Below are positions 29,688-42,800 of a stretch of 64,000 bases of DNA, in pieces. Origin of the DNA: Arthrinium phaeospermum (Eukaryota; Ascomycota; Sordariomycetes; Amphisphaeriales; Apiosporaceae). The stretch is from positions 310,001-374,000 of the forward strand of contig QYRS01000013.1 in the NCBI GenBank assembly GCA_006503535.1. The letters are read 5' to 3'. How positions within the stretch are numbered: the first letter of the stretch is position 1; every line of letters begins with the position of its first letter. Below the pieces are notes generated by a model that had not been told where the DNA came from, did not search any database, and saw only the letters and a list, made by a program, of their open reading frames with translations. Position numbers and translations under genes: made by a program.

Positions 29688-31859
29688 TTATAGCTTGTTG
29701 TCGCCGAGGTTCAGCCAGCTCATGTCGGAGGTGGCAGCCTCAGGCAAAGGAGGCTGCTTTGAAAGGCCGGTAGCACCAGTGACGGGGCGGCTGCCAGGCG
29801 GACCCAGATGAGTCGTATAAATGCTGGCCGAGTAGGCACTGCTGGGAGCGCGGTCCTGGCCCCAGGGCTTCTTGGCCACGGTGGGATCCCACTGCTCATG
29901 GACGCTGGGGGGAATGCCGCTCGAGTAGCCGGACGAGGAGGTGCTCGAGAGCGGACGCTCGATTTGTCCCGACATGCCCTCGCTTATCCGGCTGTCGATG
30001 TGCGAGATTGTCGGGCTGTCGGTGTGCACGCGGCTGAAGGACGGGCGGCCCTCCACTTGCAGGGGCGGCACGGTGGCCGAGTCCTGCGTCATGCGGTGCT
30101 GCACATCTGTATAATGCGAGCTTTCCGAGGCCTGGGTTTCCCGCCGGCTTCCAGGGCCAAACCCGAGGATGTTGAGGGTGCTTCCACCAGACCAGTACCG
30201 GTTCCATCCGGAGCTCCGTCTCGTCTCTCCATCCTTGTTCACGGCCGGGCCGTTCCTGGGCTTCGGGTCCTCCACCTCGGCAGCAAAAGAGACGGCCTTC
30301 TCGTCTCTCGACTCCAAAATGGGCGATGATCTCGCCTGAGGCACTGGTCGCCCGATCGTGCTCTTGAACTGCTTGGCGAACACGCTGCTGACCGAGCTGC
30401 GCTTGGAGACTCCGCTGTTCTGGCTGTTCTGGCGCTCGACGGCCGCGGGCTTCTGTATCTTGCCCATGAGGATGGCCATCGACGAGAAAGACCCGGCAGA
30501 CTCCTGCTGGCCGTGGCCTCGGTAATACCCACCAGATGCCTTCCCTGTGTTCGGCATGTACTCCTGCTTCTCCGGAATTCCGCTGTCTCTTCGGTGATGG
30601 CCCTGTTCCACATAGTTTTGGCGTTGCTTCTTGCGCCGCAACCAGAACAGCAGGGCAATAAGCATAATGGCGACTCCGAAGATTACACCCAGGGATATCC
30701 CGAGGATCTGGCCAGTTTCCATCTTCTTGGGAGCGGAAGCAGCCGCTGGGGGTGCGGCGGCGGCGGAGTCGGTCTGCGACGGCTCCGGGGCTGCCAACGG
30801 GGATGGGGCACCGGTCGGATCCGATGCGACCGAGGTGGGCAGCGAGGCAATAGCAAAGTCCTCAACCCCGACTAATTTGGCTGTGGCGTTTTCCCAGCAG
30901 TTCTCCCGGGCGTTGAAGATACATAATGTATCCTTGTCGTTTCCTCCCGACATGACGACCATACCGTCTGGATCTGAAGCCAGGGAGTACTGATCCCTGG
31001 TAGTCGTTGGCGCTAGCGTCGCGTTGTATTGAGGCCAGTTACTGGCCGTCAGGTCCCTCTCCTTCAGAGACGGGCGGCTGGCCTTCGTTGCTTTTCGGAT
31101 AGGCACCGACTTGACCACTGGTCCTTCGGCGTCGATCAATACCATCCTTTGCACTTCGTTTGGCGACTTGCTCATGTCGAAGGTGTAGAGATGTTTACTT
31201 CCATCATCGGCGTTCACCAGCGTCGCTTTCACCTGGTTCATGCCCTTCGTTATGGGCTCGGCGAGAGTGCTGTTTGAATCAGACCAGCCTGTCTTGCCGT
31301 CAAACAGCATGACCTTGGTATTTGTCGCGTCTCCTCCGACCATGACAGCTTGCGCCTCGGACCATGGCAATAGTATAGGAGCTATCGCAGGCGGCGCGAT
31401 CGACTGCCAGGCCAGGACGGTGTACGGCTCGGATGCACCGACGGTAAATGTTTGGGATGACAGGTGTTGGGAGCCATCTTGGGCTCCGGCGTATACCAGT
31501 ATCGAGTCGGAGGCGTTGAGATAGACGGCGCTGTGCCACAGCCGACTTTGGGTTACCGAGACAGTCGGGGCGATCGACTCCCACTTGCCAGTCGCAAAGG
31601 TGAACTTCTGGAGGCCTCGATATTCCGGATCCGCCGACGTGCCTCCCACAATGTACAAGCCTGCCTTCGAGGCATCTTTCGGCGTCGAGCCCACGCAAAC
31701 TCCACCCTCCACCGCCTGCCCGCTTGGCAACTTCTTCCATTCCTCCTTCTCTTGTAGAACCAGCGACTGGAGCCCTTTCGATGAGTATTCGTACAGTGTG
31801 TTGTCGTGGATGACCGAGCAAGCGCCCGTGAGGGACACTGCTGGTTTAGGGAATGCCAT
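29688..31859 (-). CDS. Kelch-like propeller protein with a single transmembrane helix
   Basis: Single exon, 723 residues. The N-terminal 340 residues contain kelch-like beta-propeller blades (GLYIVGGTSADPEYRGLQKF, KWESIAPTV, RLWHSAVYLN, DGMVVMSGGNDKD), and the N-terminal half carries N-glycosylation sequons such as NAS and NST. A Pro/Ala/Ser-rich linker precedes one transmembrane helix at about 385-407 (ILGISLGVIFGVAIMLIALL), then LRRKK. The C-terminal 300 residues are Ser/Pro-rich and disordered. No cleavable signal peptide is visible at the N-terminus, so topology relies on the internal helix. Homologues are common in Sordariomycetes, often under misleading names. Function unknown; a surface or endomembrane sensor is possible. 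The start ATG has a strong context (caagATGGC). Confidence 0.82.
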   Translation of the reverse strand: MAFPKPAVSLTGACSVIHDNTLYEYSSKGLQSLVLQEKEEWKKLPSGQAVEGGVCVGSTPKDASKAGLYIVGGTSADPEYRGLQKFTFATGKWESIAPTVSVTQSRLWHSAVYLNASDSILVYAGAQDGSQHLSSQTFTVGASEPYTVLAWQSIAPPAIAPILLPWSEAQAVMVGGDATNTKVMLFDGKTGWSDSNSTLAEPITKGMNQVKATLVNADDGSKHLYTFDMSKSPNEVQRMVLIDAEGPVVKSVPIRKATKASRPSLKERDLTASNWPQYNATLAPTTTRDQYSLASDPDGMVVMSGGNDKDTLCIFNARENCWENATAKLVGVEDFAIASLPTSVASDPTGAPSPLAAPEPSQTDSAAAAPPAAASAPKKMETGQILGISLGVIFGVAIMLIALLFWLRRKKQRQNYVEQGHHRRDSGIPEKQEYMPNTGKASGGYYRGHGQQESAGSFSSMAILMGKIQKPAAVERQNSQNSGVSKRSSVSSVFAKQFKSTIGRPVPQARSSPILESRDEKAVSFAAEVEDPKPRNGPAVNKDGETRRSSGWNRYWSGGSTLNILGFGPGSRRETQASESSHYTDVQHRMTQDSATVPPLQVEGRPSFSRVHTDSPTISHIDSRISEGMSGQIERPLSSTSSSGYSSGIPPSVHEQWDPTVAKKPWGQDRAPSSAYSASIYTTHLGPPGSRPVTGATGLSKQPPLPEAATSDMSWLNLGDNKL

Positions 31860-32308
31860 CTTGGTGGACCCCTAGTCAATGTCGTCGACGACGGGATGAT
31901 GCGGTGTATCCAAAGCACCAGAAAGAAACTTAAGTTTCGAGCCGTCTAGATCACTATATCATTGTTGGGGAGACAGAAAAGAGACTGTGGACGGGTGTGG
32001 CCAGGGATACCCTCGACTGTCGATTGGTCAGTGTTGAGGCGCAGTCAATGCCTGTAACGGCGAGCGATGCCAAAGGGGACAGCTGTGACCAGACTGAGAC
32101 TTTGACAAATGAAGACGACTTCGGACTGTTTGCCGGCGTCTTCTGGGTAAGCAAGCAAGCAAGCAAGCGCCTTATTGGATGTAGTTCGTTCCGAAATTCT
32201 TGATTCCAGAAAAGATGGGCGATTCGTCGGCCTGGGAAAGGGTGGCTCGTCTCAAGTCCAGTGTCGAGCAGCGCAACGAGGTCTAAGCCTCCGCAGCAAA
32301 CGAAGGAA

Positions 32309-32335
32309 GGGGGGGGGGGGGGGGGGGGGGGGGGG
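32309..32335 (+). repeat. Poly(G) tract, 27 G
   Basis: An uninterrupted run of 27 guanines about 450 bp upstream of the kelch-like gene start. It could form a G-quadruplex; its length in the assembly is unreliable because homopolymers are error-prone. Confidence 0.9.
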
Positions 32336-33011
32336 TGGACGAGACCGTCGAGATCGTCTGGGACAGAGTGGGCGTCCTCCTCAATGTCGGGCCGGGACAG
32401 ACGACGAGCAGCAAGCAGCTCGACAGCGAAAATAGCAAATAATGAGAATAAAGTCTTGGGAGCGGAAAAGGACTGGAGGTGCTCTGCGCGCGCGGGCGAG
32501 TTGTTAGGAGTGAATCAGTGATCTACGGAAACAAAGTTTTGATGAGCGCAATGTTTCCGGTGTCGAAGCCCGGGGCAGCAGGTCAAGAAGGAAGAAACAC
32601 CAGCCAAGCCGCTTCTTGGTGTTCCTGAAGGACTTCGTGTCGCAGGATATGGGGGGTGGAAAAGCGGAGCCGTCTAACCCGTCGAGCGCACAGTTCTCAT
32701 GCTTTTGCCCAAAGCGAGCTCCTCCTCCGGCCGACCCCTGAGGTTCTTATGTCTAATGCGGCGTCGTGGGACGGGGAATAAGGAAAGCCAGGCGAGCACT
32801 ACTAGTACGTGATCCCGCAGACAAGAAGAGTTCTGCTAGACAGCTACTACGGATGGTTCGAGATGATGATGGGGGAGGAAAGGATGGTGATATCACGGCC
32901 TGCACGACTTGCTGTGACGACGACGACGACGACAACAACGACAACGTCTTTCTCTACAAACGACGAATCTTCACTTTAGGCAATAACTGGAAGAAAGAGA
33001 GGGAGGGGAGG

Positions 33012-33041
33012 GCAGGACAGGACAGAACAGGACAGGACAGG
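33012..33041 (+). repeat. AGGAC-type minisatellite
   Basis: A run of five-base units (caggacaggacagaacagga and continuation) inside purine-rich DNA. Confidence 0.75.
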
Positions 33042-33531
33042 CAGAGAAAGGCAGATGGGCGCGTTCGGGATCACCACCAACACCGAAAGGGAGAGAATAC
33101 GACGGGCGAATACCCTACAGTACCTACTGTCTGATCTCTGGCTGGAGGAAACGGGCAAGCGAGTTGGACGGACCATTCTGACCAGGGGTGTGTTAGATGG
33201 CGGATCCGCCACTAAGAGGAGGAGAGGCAGGAGACCCCTGATAGATGTCCTGGGGCTCCTGGGGGTCTTGCTGTCGCATCCAATCAAACTCTCGACTAAT
33301 GCCCAGTAAAGCCTAGAGCTCCCATTGGCGTGTGCGAGGTTGAAAAGTGACTGGTGATGGGCAATGTACCTGCAGACTGGCGCAACCGACTAGTGCTTCT
33401 GATGTAGCGCGGCACCATGCAGATACCCTGTGGCTGGGAGGGGCCGGCTTTAACATAATCTGCATGGGGGCCCTGTAGGCAGAGCTACGGGTGGGTTGCA
33501 GAACAAGAAAAAGGGGGGTGGGGGCCGGATT

Positions 33532-33557
33532 TGCCCATTGCCCATTGCCCATTGCCA
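33532..33557 (+). repeat. GCCCATT heptamer repeat
   Basis: Three tandem copies of a seven-base unit (GCCCATT), followed by a partial fourth. Confidence 0.8.
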
Positions 33558-36500
33558 AAAGCAAAGCACAACAAACGGTCTGCCACGGCCAGAAAGAAGT
33601 CCACGGCTGCTGGCTGCCATGCCCATCTTTTCTTCGGCGCTGCAATGGAGCAATCTACCATCGCAACGTCGTATGGACCAGCGTCGTATGCGGCCGATGC
33701 AACCATTGTTCTAGCGAGCTAGCCTCTGACGAAGGACGTTGGGTCGGTCGCCCTTTCTAGTAAAGTAGGTAGTCAGTACTACCTCTGTAGGACCAGCGAT
33801 CAAACTATGCAATGCGCTCGGCCGCCTCACTACTGGGTGCCGGCTGTGAGAAAAATGAGGATGATGATCATGGATCGCGATGTGATAGATGTCGCCATGG
33901 CATTACCACGGAAGACTGGTCAAAAGTCCCATTTCTTTTTTTTGCTTTCCACGCGTGCCGCGGCACACCAAGAGTCCAAGACGGGCGGGACAGACGGCGG
34001 CGCCCAAAAATTAAAAAAGGCAAGGCCTCTCTGGCAGATGATCTAGTTGATCTAGCTCTAGATCGCGCTCTATATTAGGCGGTTCAGGCTGGTCCCTTGC
34101 TTTTGCGGTATGTCAAGACCTTTTTACATGCTAAAAGAAAATAGCATCATCCCGATAGCCGCTAGAGTTTTGTTTTGTGACGGCACCAAGGTGGTGTTGC
34201 AACTTACGTACTACTAGCAGCGCGCACGTTGCATCCTGAACGTTCACCGGACACAGCTTTGGCTGCAATGGCAGCTGTAGTCGCATCACGTCGCAGCATC
34301 ACGGACTCCGACTCCTGCTACCGCGCTCGCAGTCAAGCCGGTACGCCGCACGCCGGGCGTGGCATCGAGTCTGAGGGTAGGCTCGCATTGAGGTAGTTGC
34401 TGCTAACAACGCCGCCATAAATGCGACGATGCTGCCTTTGCTGCCTTTGCTGGGTGGAGGCGCTTTCGGCGGCCACTAGCCAATCAAGGTAAGACTATAT
34501 TTGTGAAACAACCCATCCATGCAGACGCCCCCCCCTGAGCTACTGTAATGGCTTGCAGATGCAGAGGCGAGAGTCATCAAAAATGGTCTCGCTGTTTTTC
34601 TTTTCGAGGTCGGTAAAGAAACAACCACTCTCGGTCGGCACCGGTAGTGGTGGGAAATGTTCAGTCGGCATGGTAAACTCCCATGTCCAAAAAACAAAGT
34701 CAAGACGAATGGCCAACTAACTGCACGTTTGGAAGAATGTCCATTGAAGCTTAATGCACTGGCAGGTGGAATGTCGGCAACGATCCCGGACGGGCTTGCA
34801 TGGCCCGGCGGGGAGATGCTGGCCAACCGCCAACCTTCAATAGGCCTTGGGGTAGGTAAAGTACTGTAGTCTGAGGTAGGCACAAAGGTGCAGTGCCTCG
34901 ACCCGATCGACCGGAGTCTTTTGCACGTTGTAGGAGCACGCGTTTGAAGTATCCTCCATAGCCTCTTCTTCGAGGCAGTAGCTCCATGTGGCAGACAAGA
35001 CTGGCTGCGCAAGGCGCCTGTGCCATGCCGTTTCTGCATCCCTTGGTTCACCGTCCTTCGAGGTAGTAGTAGGTACATGTCAAGAAGGATTAATCCGTAT
35101 CCGAATCAATCAGTCAGCCCTTATCCCACGAGCGCCATGTGTCAATGCCACGCGTGTGATGGATAAATCGCTTATTGACATACGAAGTGCTATTTTTATA
35201 TAGATTAAACAAGTAAGCCGCAGCAGGCAAGGTGGACCAGCAAACAGAACCCGCCGTCAGCTCGGCCAAGCTCTCTGACCTCATCGTCGCATATTCTCCT
35301 GGGCGCCTTTCCTGCCTGCCCTTGGCTCGTCGTAGTAGTGTAGCACTTCACATTTGGCCGAAGACCCCGCGCTTCTGGGCATTTCATCGCACAATGCAAC
35401 AAGATGTCATGGCTGTCTGTAGGCGGTCGGCCGCCCTACCTGGCCGTTCTACTCTCCATCGCATGCTGCCTGTTATACGATAGGATCGGTAGACCAATGC
35501 AAGATTAAAGGATGGAAGGGAGAAGCCGCCCGTAAGAGAGGGGGTTGATATCTAGCCTATCCTAAGGTCAGCAAATAGCAATGCTTAAGCTAGGGAGGCC
35601 AGAATGAGTGGCCGCCAATGACACCATTAGTCCTTTCTTAATGCTTATACAAATGTATCACATCAGCATCGACTGCTACTTGGATGGTTCACCTTAGAAA
35701 TAAACACCGATCGAGTGTGTGTATGTGCGATTCAATTTGATGTCTACCTAACCTAACCTGCAGAAAATACACTGCAAAACTCAAAATTCACCTCCGCCAG
35801 TCGTTCATTAGCGCCGACGACGAGGGCATCGGAGCTAGAGGCATCCAGAGCCATCAAGCGAAAGCGCGCGCTACCCAACCAAAGCAGCACAATCAGTCTG
35901 CTTTGCTACTGGTTAGTCTGTAGTCCCCTCTTCTCGAACAATTCCCCAGATGGGTATTGCCGTTCTTGAAGAAATGCAAGCTTTCTCTGGCTCCGGATAG
36001 TGTCATGCAAAGATTGACGTGCCGGCGGCTACGAATCCCCAGCACTCCAATCCTGCTCCAATGAAAGACGATACGGGCATCACACATGAGCAACAACCCA
36101 CAATGTACGTACTAGCAGCGTCTGTGGAATCACATCAAGCACGCTCAGAATGTGAAAACTTATCAAGTGCAGCTATATGCGCTGCCTCCATATGGGCATG
36201 CATTGAGACGCTTCATTTCTCTCGGTCTCCAAATTGATCGCTGAGAACCCACCAAGAGGCCGTCCTTCAACCTGGCTCGACAGAGTGTCGACCGAGGCAT
36301 CCATACGAGAACTGGTGCATGCACCAAATAGCTCTAGTTTGGGTAAACCTGTCTCCATCTCCATGCGCTGTCTGGCACGCACGAGAGTTTGGGATTATAT
36401 ATACAGTAACACACTCCGCTTATCATGTAGGAGAATGCCCTCGTCCTCTCGCTAGGGCCCCATGAATCAGACGACCAGCCACCTGAAAACCAAAACTCCT

Positions 36501-36566
36501 TGCCAATGCATCCTTTTTCTAACCCATGGTCGGATGTCACCACCAAATTTCCATGCCGTTACCATC

Positions 36567-38877
36567 TCAAATAGCACCTGCTGCAGTGAATGCATCTGCA
36601 GGTAGAGAAGCCTAGTTCATGTTAGTCTTGTGCTATGATTTCAAGTGATATTCTTCTTAACTTACCCGTTTCTCATGGAACGTGGCCAGGGCCTGGTCAA
36701 AGACCCAGTTGGCTACCTCGAGACACATCTTTGAGTATTCGATGTTCATGCCAGTCTGTCTGCCAAGTTCTGCAAGCATCTGCTGCTTCTGTACCTCTTC
36801 TGTTGAGGCAGCGACGGGGGGACAACAGGAGCTGCAGGAGCTGCAGGAGCGGCAACTGTCGGTCCCAGAGCAGAAGGGAGGGGGTTGTATGCCTTCAGAG
36901 TGAGCACATCACTGGCGACACGAATAGGGTTTCTGCCAGGGGCGCCCGGGCCCAAGATAATAGTGCGCGAGAAACTCCTCCTAGTAGTGGCCTTGGTCTC
37001 AGGATCCTGGTCCTCAAATTCGCCATGGAATGTTATAATCATCCCGTCTACACCCGCCACACTCTGACCAGACAGGTCGGCAAGGCCGCTGATGGGATGG
37101 CAATCGATGATGTACTTGTCAAATTGAGTGGCGAGGTCAGGGTGTCGTGAAGGCGGGAGTTTCTCCCAGGCGCTCTGGATCACTGCAGTGCCACTGAAAA
37201 GACGCTGCTGACGAGCATGTGTTGTTGTGATCTTAACGTGGTTCCTGGATAACTTGATGTACGATCCCCATTGGGGAAGCGGGATGTCCGGTGGGTGGGA
37301 GGAACGGGTGTTGACAGCCAGCGAGAAGTGGCTGTACTCATCATAGTATTTGGCCGCAAGACCCGGTTGTCCATGTCGTAGCCTCGGATGAAATCCGTGA
37401 TGAACTGTTCCCCTACGCCGTTGATATCACGGAAATCTGGGCCACTCTGCGGGATGTGCGTACGCTTGTTAGCAAGCTCGGCAGCAGCCACTTGCTCTGG
37501 TGTCGGACTTGAATACCGCTCAAGTTTTGTAGCCTGGGAAACCACGACACCAACTCGGTCTTGTATGCCGGGTCTGAGGAGTCGATTGGGTTATTGATCA
37601 AGAGAAGGGTCTCAAGCTTGCGCAGGCGATGTTGCCATTTCCTCAAGCCCCTGAGCTCCTTAATCGAGTTGTTCGAAAAGTCCAGATGGATAAGATCGGG
37701 AAAGTCTCGGTCAGGGTCATAACCTGACCGACATCGTCGATGTTGTTCCCAGCGAGAGACACACTCGAAATGGCATCGCGTTTAGCCTGTGCTGTCTTGA
37801 ATTGCTCGTCGCAAATGACCATCAATGCTCTGAAGAGTTTCTGCGGAGTGCTTTCCTGAAACATGTTCATCTGTATGAGCAGTGCGTCGTTGCCGAGGCT
37901 GGACAGATTCAGGAGCTTTTGTCCAGGATCGTATCGCTGTGCCAACATGGTTCTGAGATTCTCCTTGATCTGTTGTGTTTGGGCCGAAAGACTGGAGGTA
38001 TCAGCGCCATCGGGTGCCTGATCGTCAGCCTCGGTGACGAGGACCTTGGTGCCTGCCCAGTCGAAGCCGTTGACTTTCAGGATGTGTTCGGCGTCTTCCT
38101 TGCTTGCCGTGACGTAGACGAGGTCACCTTTCACTTGTGACTGCTAGACGTTAGCAAGGCTGTAAAAACCTTGGCAACGATCCAGGATTCCGGGATAGGT
38201 ACACGCGGCGCGGTTGTCAAAGAATATCCGTCTCCTCGTTGTGTGCGAGCTATATGGCATAACGAAATTGGAGATGATGCGTTGCTTCGTTACCCCCCAG
38301 AGCCCCAGATACGATTTGCTTCGACTTCGGATATAAACATACCTTCTTGATCCTGACGGAGTGGTTGAGCTTCCAGCGGTTGTCGCTTTGCGCTCAAGAA
38401 ATATCAGAAGCTCCTTCAGACCGCCACCTTCATTGTCCCTCGCTTTGCTGTGTTGAAGGCCTTCGACTACCAATGTTTTGTTGTTGGTGCCATTGATGGG
38501 GCGGGAGGAGCGAGTATGCCGGGAAGACGGGTCGATTCCTTGGGAAATGCGCGAATGCAGGCTTCCAGTTCCTCCTGTATCACTTTGGCCACCATGTGCG
38601 ACGCCTTGGTTGTCGGTCTCGCAGGCCGTGAAGAGGGCGCATTTGTTCGAGCGGACTTGCGCGTAGATCCGGTCGTGTTGTTGCGCTGTTGTTCTTTTTG
38701 CCGCGGCCACCGGCGCCGTTAGCGGCGGCTGCATCCATATCCAAGTCTCCATCTCTGTCGACCCTGATGGGACCTCCAGCGCGGCGCTTCGAGATACCGC
38801 CCGAGAAGCTGATTTGCCAGAGGTCCCACCTCGCGCGTTGTTGCGCGGGGGCCATTCCGGGGTCCTGTGGGAGCCAT
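36567..38877 (-). pseudogene. MEX67: mRNA export factor MEX67, broken by about nine one-base deletions
   Basis: The locus reads as a complete MEX67 in pieces: exon 1 from ATG 38877 (MAPTGPRNGPR) to 38343, a 202-bp intron (38141..38342), exon 2 38140..36666, a 54-bp intron (36612..36665) and a final 15-codon exon (ASLPADAFTAAGAI, 36567..36611). Recognised parts are the basic N-terminus (GGISKRRAGGP), the RNP-like/LRR region (VSLAGNNIDDVGQVMTLTET), the NTF2-like domain (GEQFITDFIRGYD, PISGLADLSGQS) and the TAP-C/UBA tail (MNIEYSKMCLEVANWVFDQA). The frame shifts nine times, each consistent with one missing base (near 38842, 38803, 38690, 38500, 38365, 37705, 37520, 37345 and 36820), with no other stop codons. 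MEX67 is the general mRNA export receptor and is essential in yeast, so assembly error is the likelier explanation; true decay is possible if another copy exists. Confidence 0.8.
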
Positions 38878-39860
38878 CGCGCGAAATTTCTGGTAAGATG
38901 ACCAGGTTCAGAAGATGTGAAGAGCAATAGAAATTGGCCGTTCGGCGGTCGAGTGACGCAGTGGTGATGAAAGAGAGGATAGCACTATGGTTTAAGTGCC
39001 CGCCGATGGTAGGTACCTCTTGCGAGGAGGATTGAATTCATTCGGTGGTCAAGTTCAATCGTAGAACGTGGGTGATGGATACTGAGCAGAAAATGTGTCG
39101 CTTGGTGTGTTTATGTGTTGTTCTCGTTGCGCGCGTGGGCAATCGGAGGGTGATGAGAAACGGAAAAGAAAAAGTAACGGAGATAGGTCCTGGCTTGAAG
39201 GCAGTGACGTCTGGACAAAGACTTTCCCGCTGATACGGGAATGACAAGGAAAAATGATGTTGGGGGGTGCACGGCTGTTTTGGAGAAGGATGAGTCAGCC
39301 AGTGGTCAGTCAGCTGAGCGGAAACTGAGGCTGGATCTTGTCTCTGGGCCCACTAATCAGGCAGGCACGAAATGCCCTGAAGCTTCCTTCCTCGATTGGT
39401 ACGGACTGGAGTTAGGCAAGGTACCTACAGTACTCCGTATGGCCAGCTGATACCTCAAAATAACTGGAGCTCAACAATCAATCCAGATACATGCATCCGT
39501 ACCTAAGGGTCCCGGCATGGCTGTATGACGAACAATATCTCATTGTGATAGAGATGCCTGCATTTACGAGCATTGAATATCGAATGGTTGGTAACAATTC
39601 AGATTCCTAACTTCCATGACTTTTCCTTACCTATTCGTTACATGTAGCTCTAATAGGTGTCCGCGATTAGAGGGGGGGCTCCCCATCATGTGACTTGGTG
39701 TACGAAGGTCCACATTATTGCAACTACCGGACGCGCTTGGTAATGCCATCGCGTCTTTTGGGGAGACCAGCATTCAAATAAGAATCTGAACCTGGGTACT
39801 GTGTGTGGTGGTGGTACGCCAAGGATATTCCAATGATAAGGCCCGTCGCAACAACATATC
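38878..39860. other. Divergent spacer between MEX67 and MPH1
   Basis: About 980 bp with promoters on both sides. No coding signal. Confidence 0.5.
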
Positions 39861-42800
39861 ATGGATTCGGACGAGTTTGACGACGATATCGCAGACGAAG
39901 ATCTGATCTTCGCCGCAAGCCAGGCTCCCAATAATATCCGATCCTCCAATAATAGCACCACCAATCCTACCCCAACGGCCATCTGGACCGCAAAGCAGAC
40001 GCGGCTTTGATAAACCGTCCGACAGTAAGTAGCAAACACGAGGCTTCTTCATATTCATTCATCCCGTGCTCGCTCACTGGATGGCGTTTATGAGGCCTAG
40101 TCGTGACACCTTCCAAGATCCACGATATTGACATATAGGATGTTCGATCCATACCAAGTCGTAATGAGCCCTTGGTCATGATCTAGACGATCTTCCCCCA
40201 AACGCTTCTCTAGCTCTCCAGATTTTCATCAAACAGCCTCCTCGTCAGAGTGTGGCCAGCGTCCTCAAGTTGCTGGACCCGCTCGGGTATACCATCAAAC
40301 AAACTGACCGGCCAGCCTGTTCAAAGCCATGGCAGTAATGGCATGCATCATCTACCCAAAAGGGTAATAGCAGCCGTGTATTTCGTGCAGATTTGCCGGT
40401 AGAAGCGCCTACACACATGAAACCGACACAGAAGCTATGAAAACCTGGGTATACCCTACCAACCTTGGCCCGATCCGTGATTACCAATACACCATCGTGA
40501 ATGCCGGACGTTCAACAAACACGCTTGTAGCCTTCCGACCGGCTGGGCAAGACGTTCATCGCAGCAACCATCATGCTCAACTTCTTCCGCTGGACAACGA
40601 CGGCCAAAATCGTCTTCGTTGCCCCGACAAAGCCCTAGTGTCCCAGCAGATCGATGCCTGCTTCAACATTGCGGTATCCCAAGATCAACAACCACGCTCC
40701 TGGTGAAGTTTCCTGCCCTTCGCGCAGAAGAATGGTCGACGAAACGCGTATTTTTTCATGACTCCTCAGACCATAATGAATGATCTCGGAAACGGCATAG
40801 CCGACCCCAAATCCATGGGCTGCTCGTTGTGGATGAAGCCCACAGAGCTACTGGAAATTACGCTTACGTGAAAGTGATCGAGCAGCTCAGGCGCTTTTCT
40901 AATAGCTTCCGGGTCCTTGCGTTAACTGCAACTCCAGGCTCGACCGTCGAAGCAATCCAAGAGGTTATTGACAATCTGGCATATCGCAAGTCGAGATCCG
41001 TATGAAGAGTCACTGGACATACGTCCGTACGTCCATTCACGAATCGAGGACATTGTGGTCCTGGATCCCTCGGACGAGATGGGTCTCATCAAGAGCTGTT
41101 CAGCAAAGCCCTAAAAACCGCTCGTCGACAAGCTGAGTTCGCAGAACATATTCTGGGGCCGCGACCCAATGTCAATGACCACCTATGGCCTTATGAAAGC
41201 CAGGCAGGACTGGGTTCGCAGTGCTGGTCGTCATACCAGCGAAGGAGTAAAATTCATGATCCAGGCCATTTTCACACTTCTTCAGAGCGCCCACCCCATC
41301 AAGCTATTGAACTTCCATGGAATCAAACCCTTTTACGAACATCTTGTCCAATTCGAGACGAGGTAGAGGGGGAAGGGGCAAAGGCAACCAGCAGGGGGCA
41401 AAATGTCCAGGTATGGTTGAAAGAAAAAGGATTTTGTGAGCCATCCTAAGCTCACGCATCTGTCCGATACCGTCCTCAACCACTTCCTGGATGCCGGTGA
41501 AGGCCGCGAAGGTGGTGGTTCCTCTAACACCAGAATCATCGTTTTCAGCGAGTACAGAGACGTGCCGAAGAGATCGTGCGGGTTCTAAACAAGCCCATGA
41601 TCCGTGCGCAGTGTTTGGGCCAGGACACAAGAAGAAGGAGGGTATGAAGCAATCGGAGCAAATCGAGCGGATCCAAGAGATTTCAATGTCTGGAATCACC
41701 ATTGGCGAAGAAGACTAGAGGTCAGGTTGATCTCATTATTTGCTACGATGCCTCGTCGTCTCCGATCAAAAATGCTGCGAGGAGGGGGCACGGGGAGAAA
41801 GAGGGGGGCAAGGTGGTGCTGTACTTATGAGAGGCAAGGAGGAGGACAAATACACAGCAGCCAAAGATGCTTACAACCAGTTGCAGGCAATGATCTGTGA
41901 CGGGAAGCGGTTCAACTTCCGGCACGATCTTTCGACGAGAATTATACCGGGAGATCAAGCCGCAGGTGGACAAGCGTGCGGTCGAAATTCCCATCGAGAA
42001 CACACAGAACCCTTCGCTCCCGGAACCGCGGCGCGGAAGAGTAGCAAAGACAAAGAAGAAACCCGCCAAGAAATTCCACATGCGGACGGTGTGGAGACTG
42101 GCTTCACCAGCGTTGCGGCGATGATGGGGAACAAGCCGAAAGCTATACCAAAAGCTGTACCGAAAGCCACAACAAAAGCGATATCAAAAGCAAATGCGCC
42201 TCTCGAGAAGACGACTTGGCGGACGTCCCTAGTTTCGACAAAGTAGAGTTGGACGAGCAGCAAACCAACACACTACGCCAGGCGTATCAAAACCTACCTT
42301 TCTACCAAGACAGGAGGGTAGAGGTGGTGACAGTTGATGTGGCAGCCCACCCTAAGGCCCAGAGATCTCTCCGCAAGACATCGCTGGTGGAGCACGGCGA
42401 ACATACCAAGCGGTGCGTCAAGCTCCTGAAAAAAATGTCGAAGATGCAGTCAACCAACGCACGCGATTTGTACGCATTTGGTGAAGTCGACCAGAGCCGG
42501 TACAATGACCTGTATCCGGACGACCCATCAGAATCTGAGCTGCATATGTCACGAGAGCCAGCACCGAAGAGAAGAAGAATTGGTTCATCACCCAAGGATC
42601 ATGCTGAGAGAGTGAAGCCCGGGCAGGCGCGTGTGTCCAAAGCCAAAGGGAGCGCAGTCCCTGAGCCGCCAAAGCGAAATCAGATGAACAAAACAAAACA
42701 CTCCCCAGTAGCTGAGAATGATACTGCCAGGGATATGTGGAGAAACAAGGATGTAGAACCGCCACTTTTGTTTATGTCGCAACGACCACAACGTTCAGCG

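Larger units (their letters stand above)
31860..36566. other. 4.7-kb region without a supported gene
   Basis: Longest gene-free stretch in the window. It contains the kelch gene leader, a 27-base G tract, AGGAC and GCCCATT minisatellites, and scattered open frames of at most 200 codons with no recognisable domains. The part next to the MEX67 locus may share its sequence-quality problem, so a missed gene cannot be excluded. Confidence 0.5.

Noticed and set aside
34476..35078. 200-codon minus-strand open frame in the gene-poor region
   Set aside because: Ser/Arg/Pro-rich without domain or conserved motif; consistent with chance.
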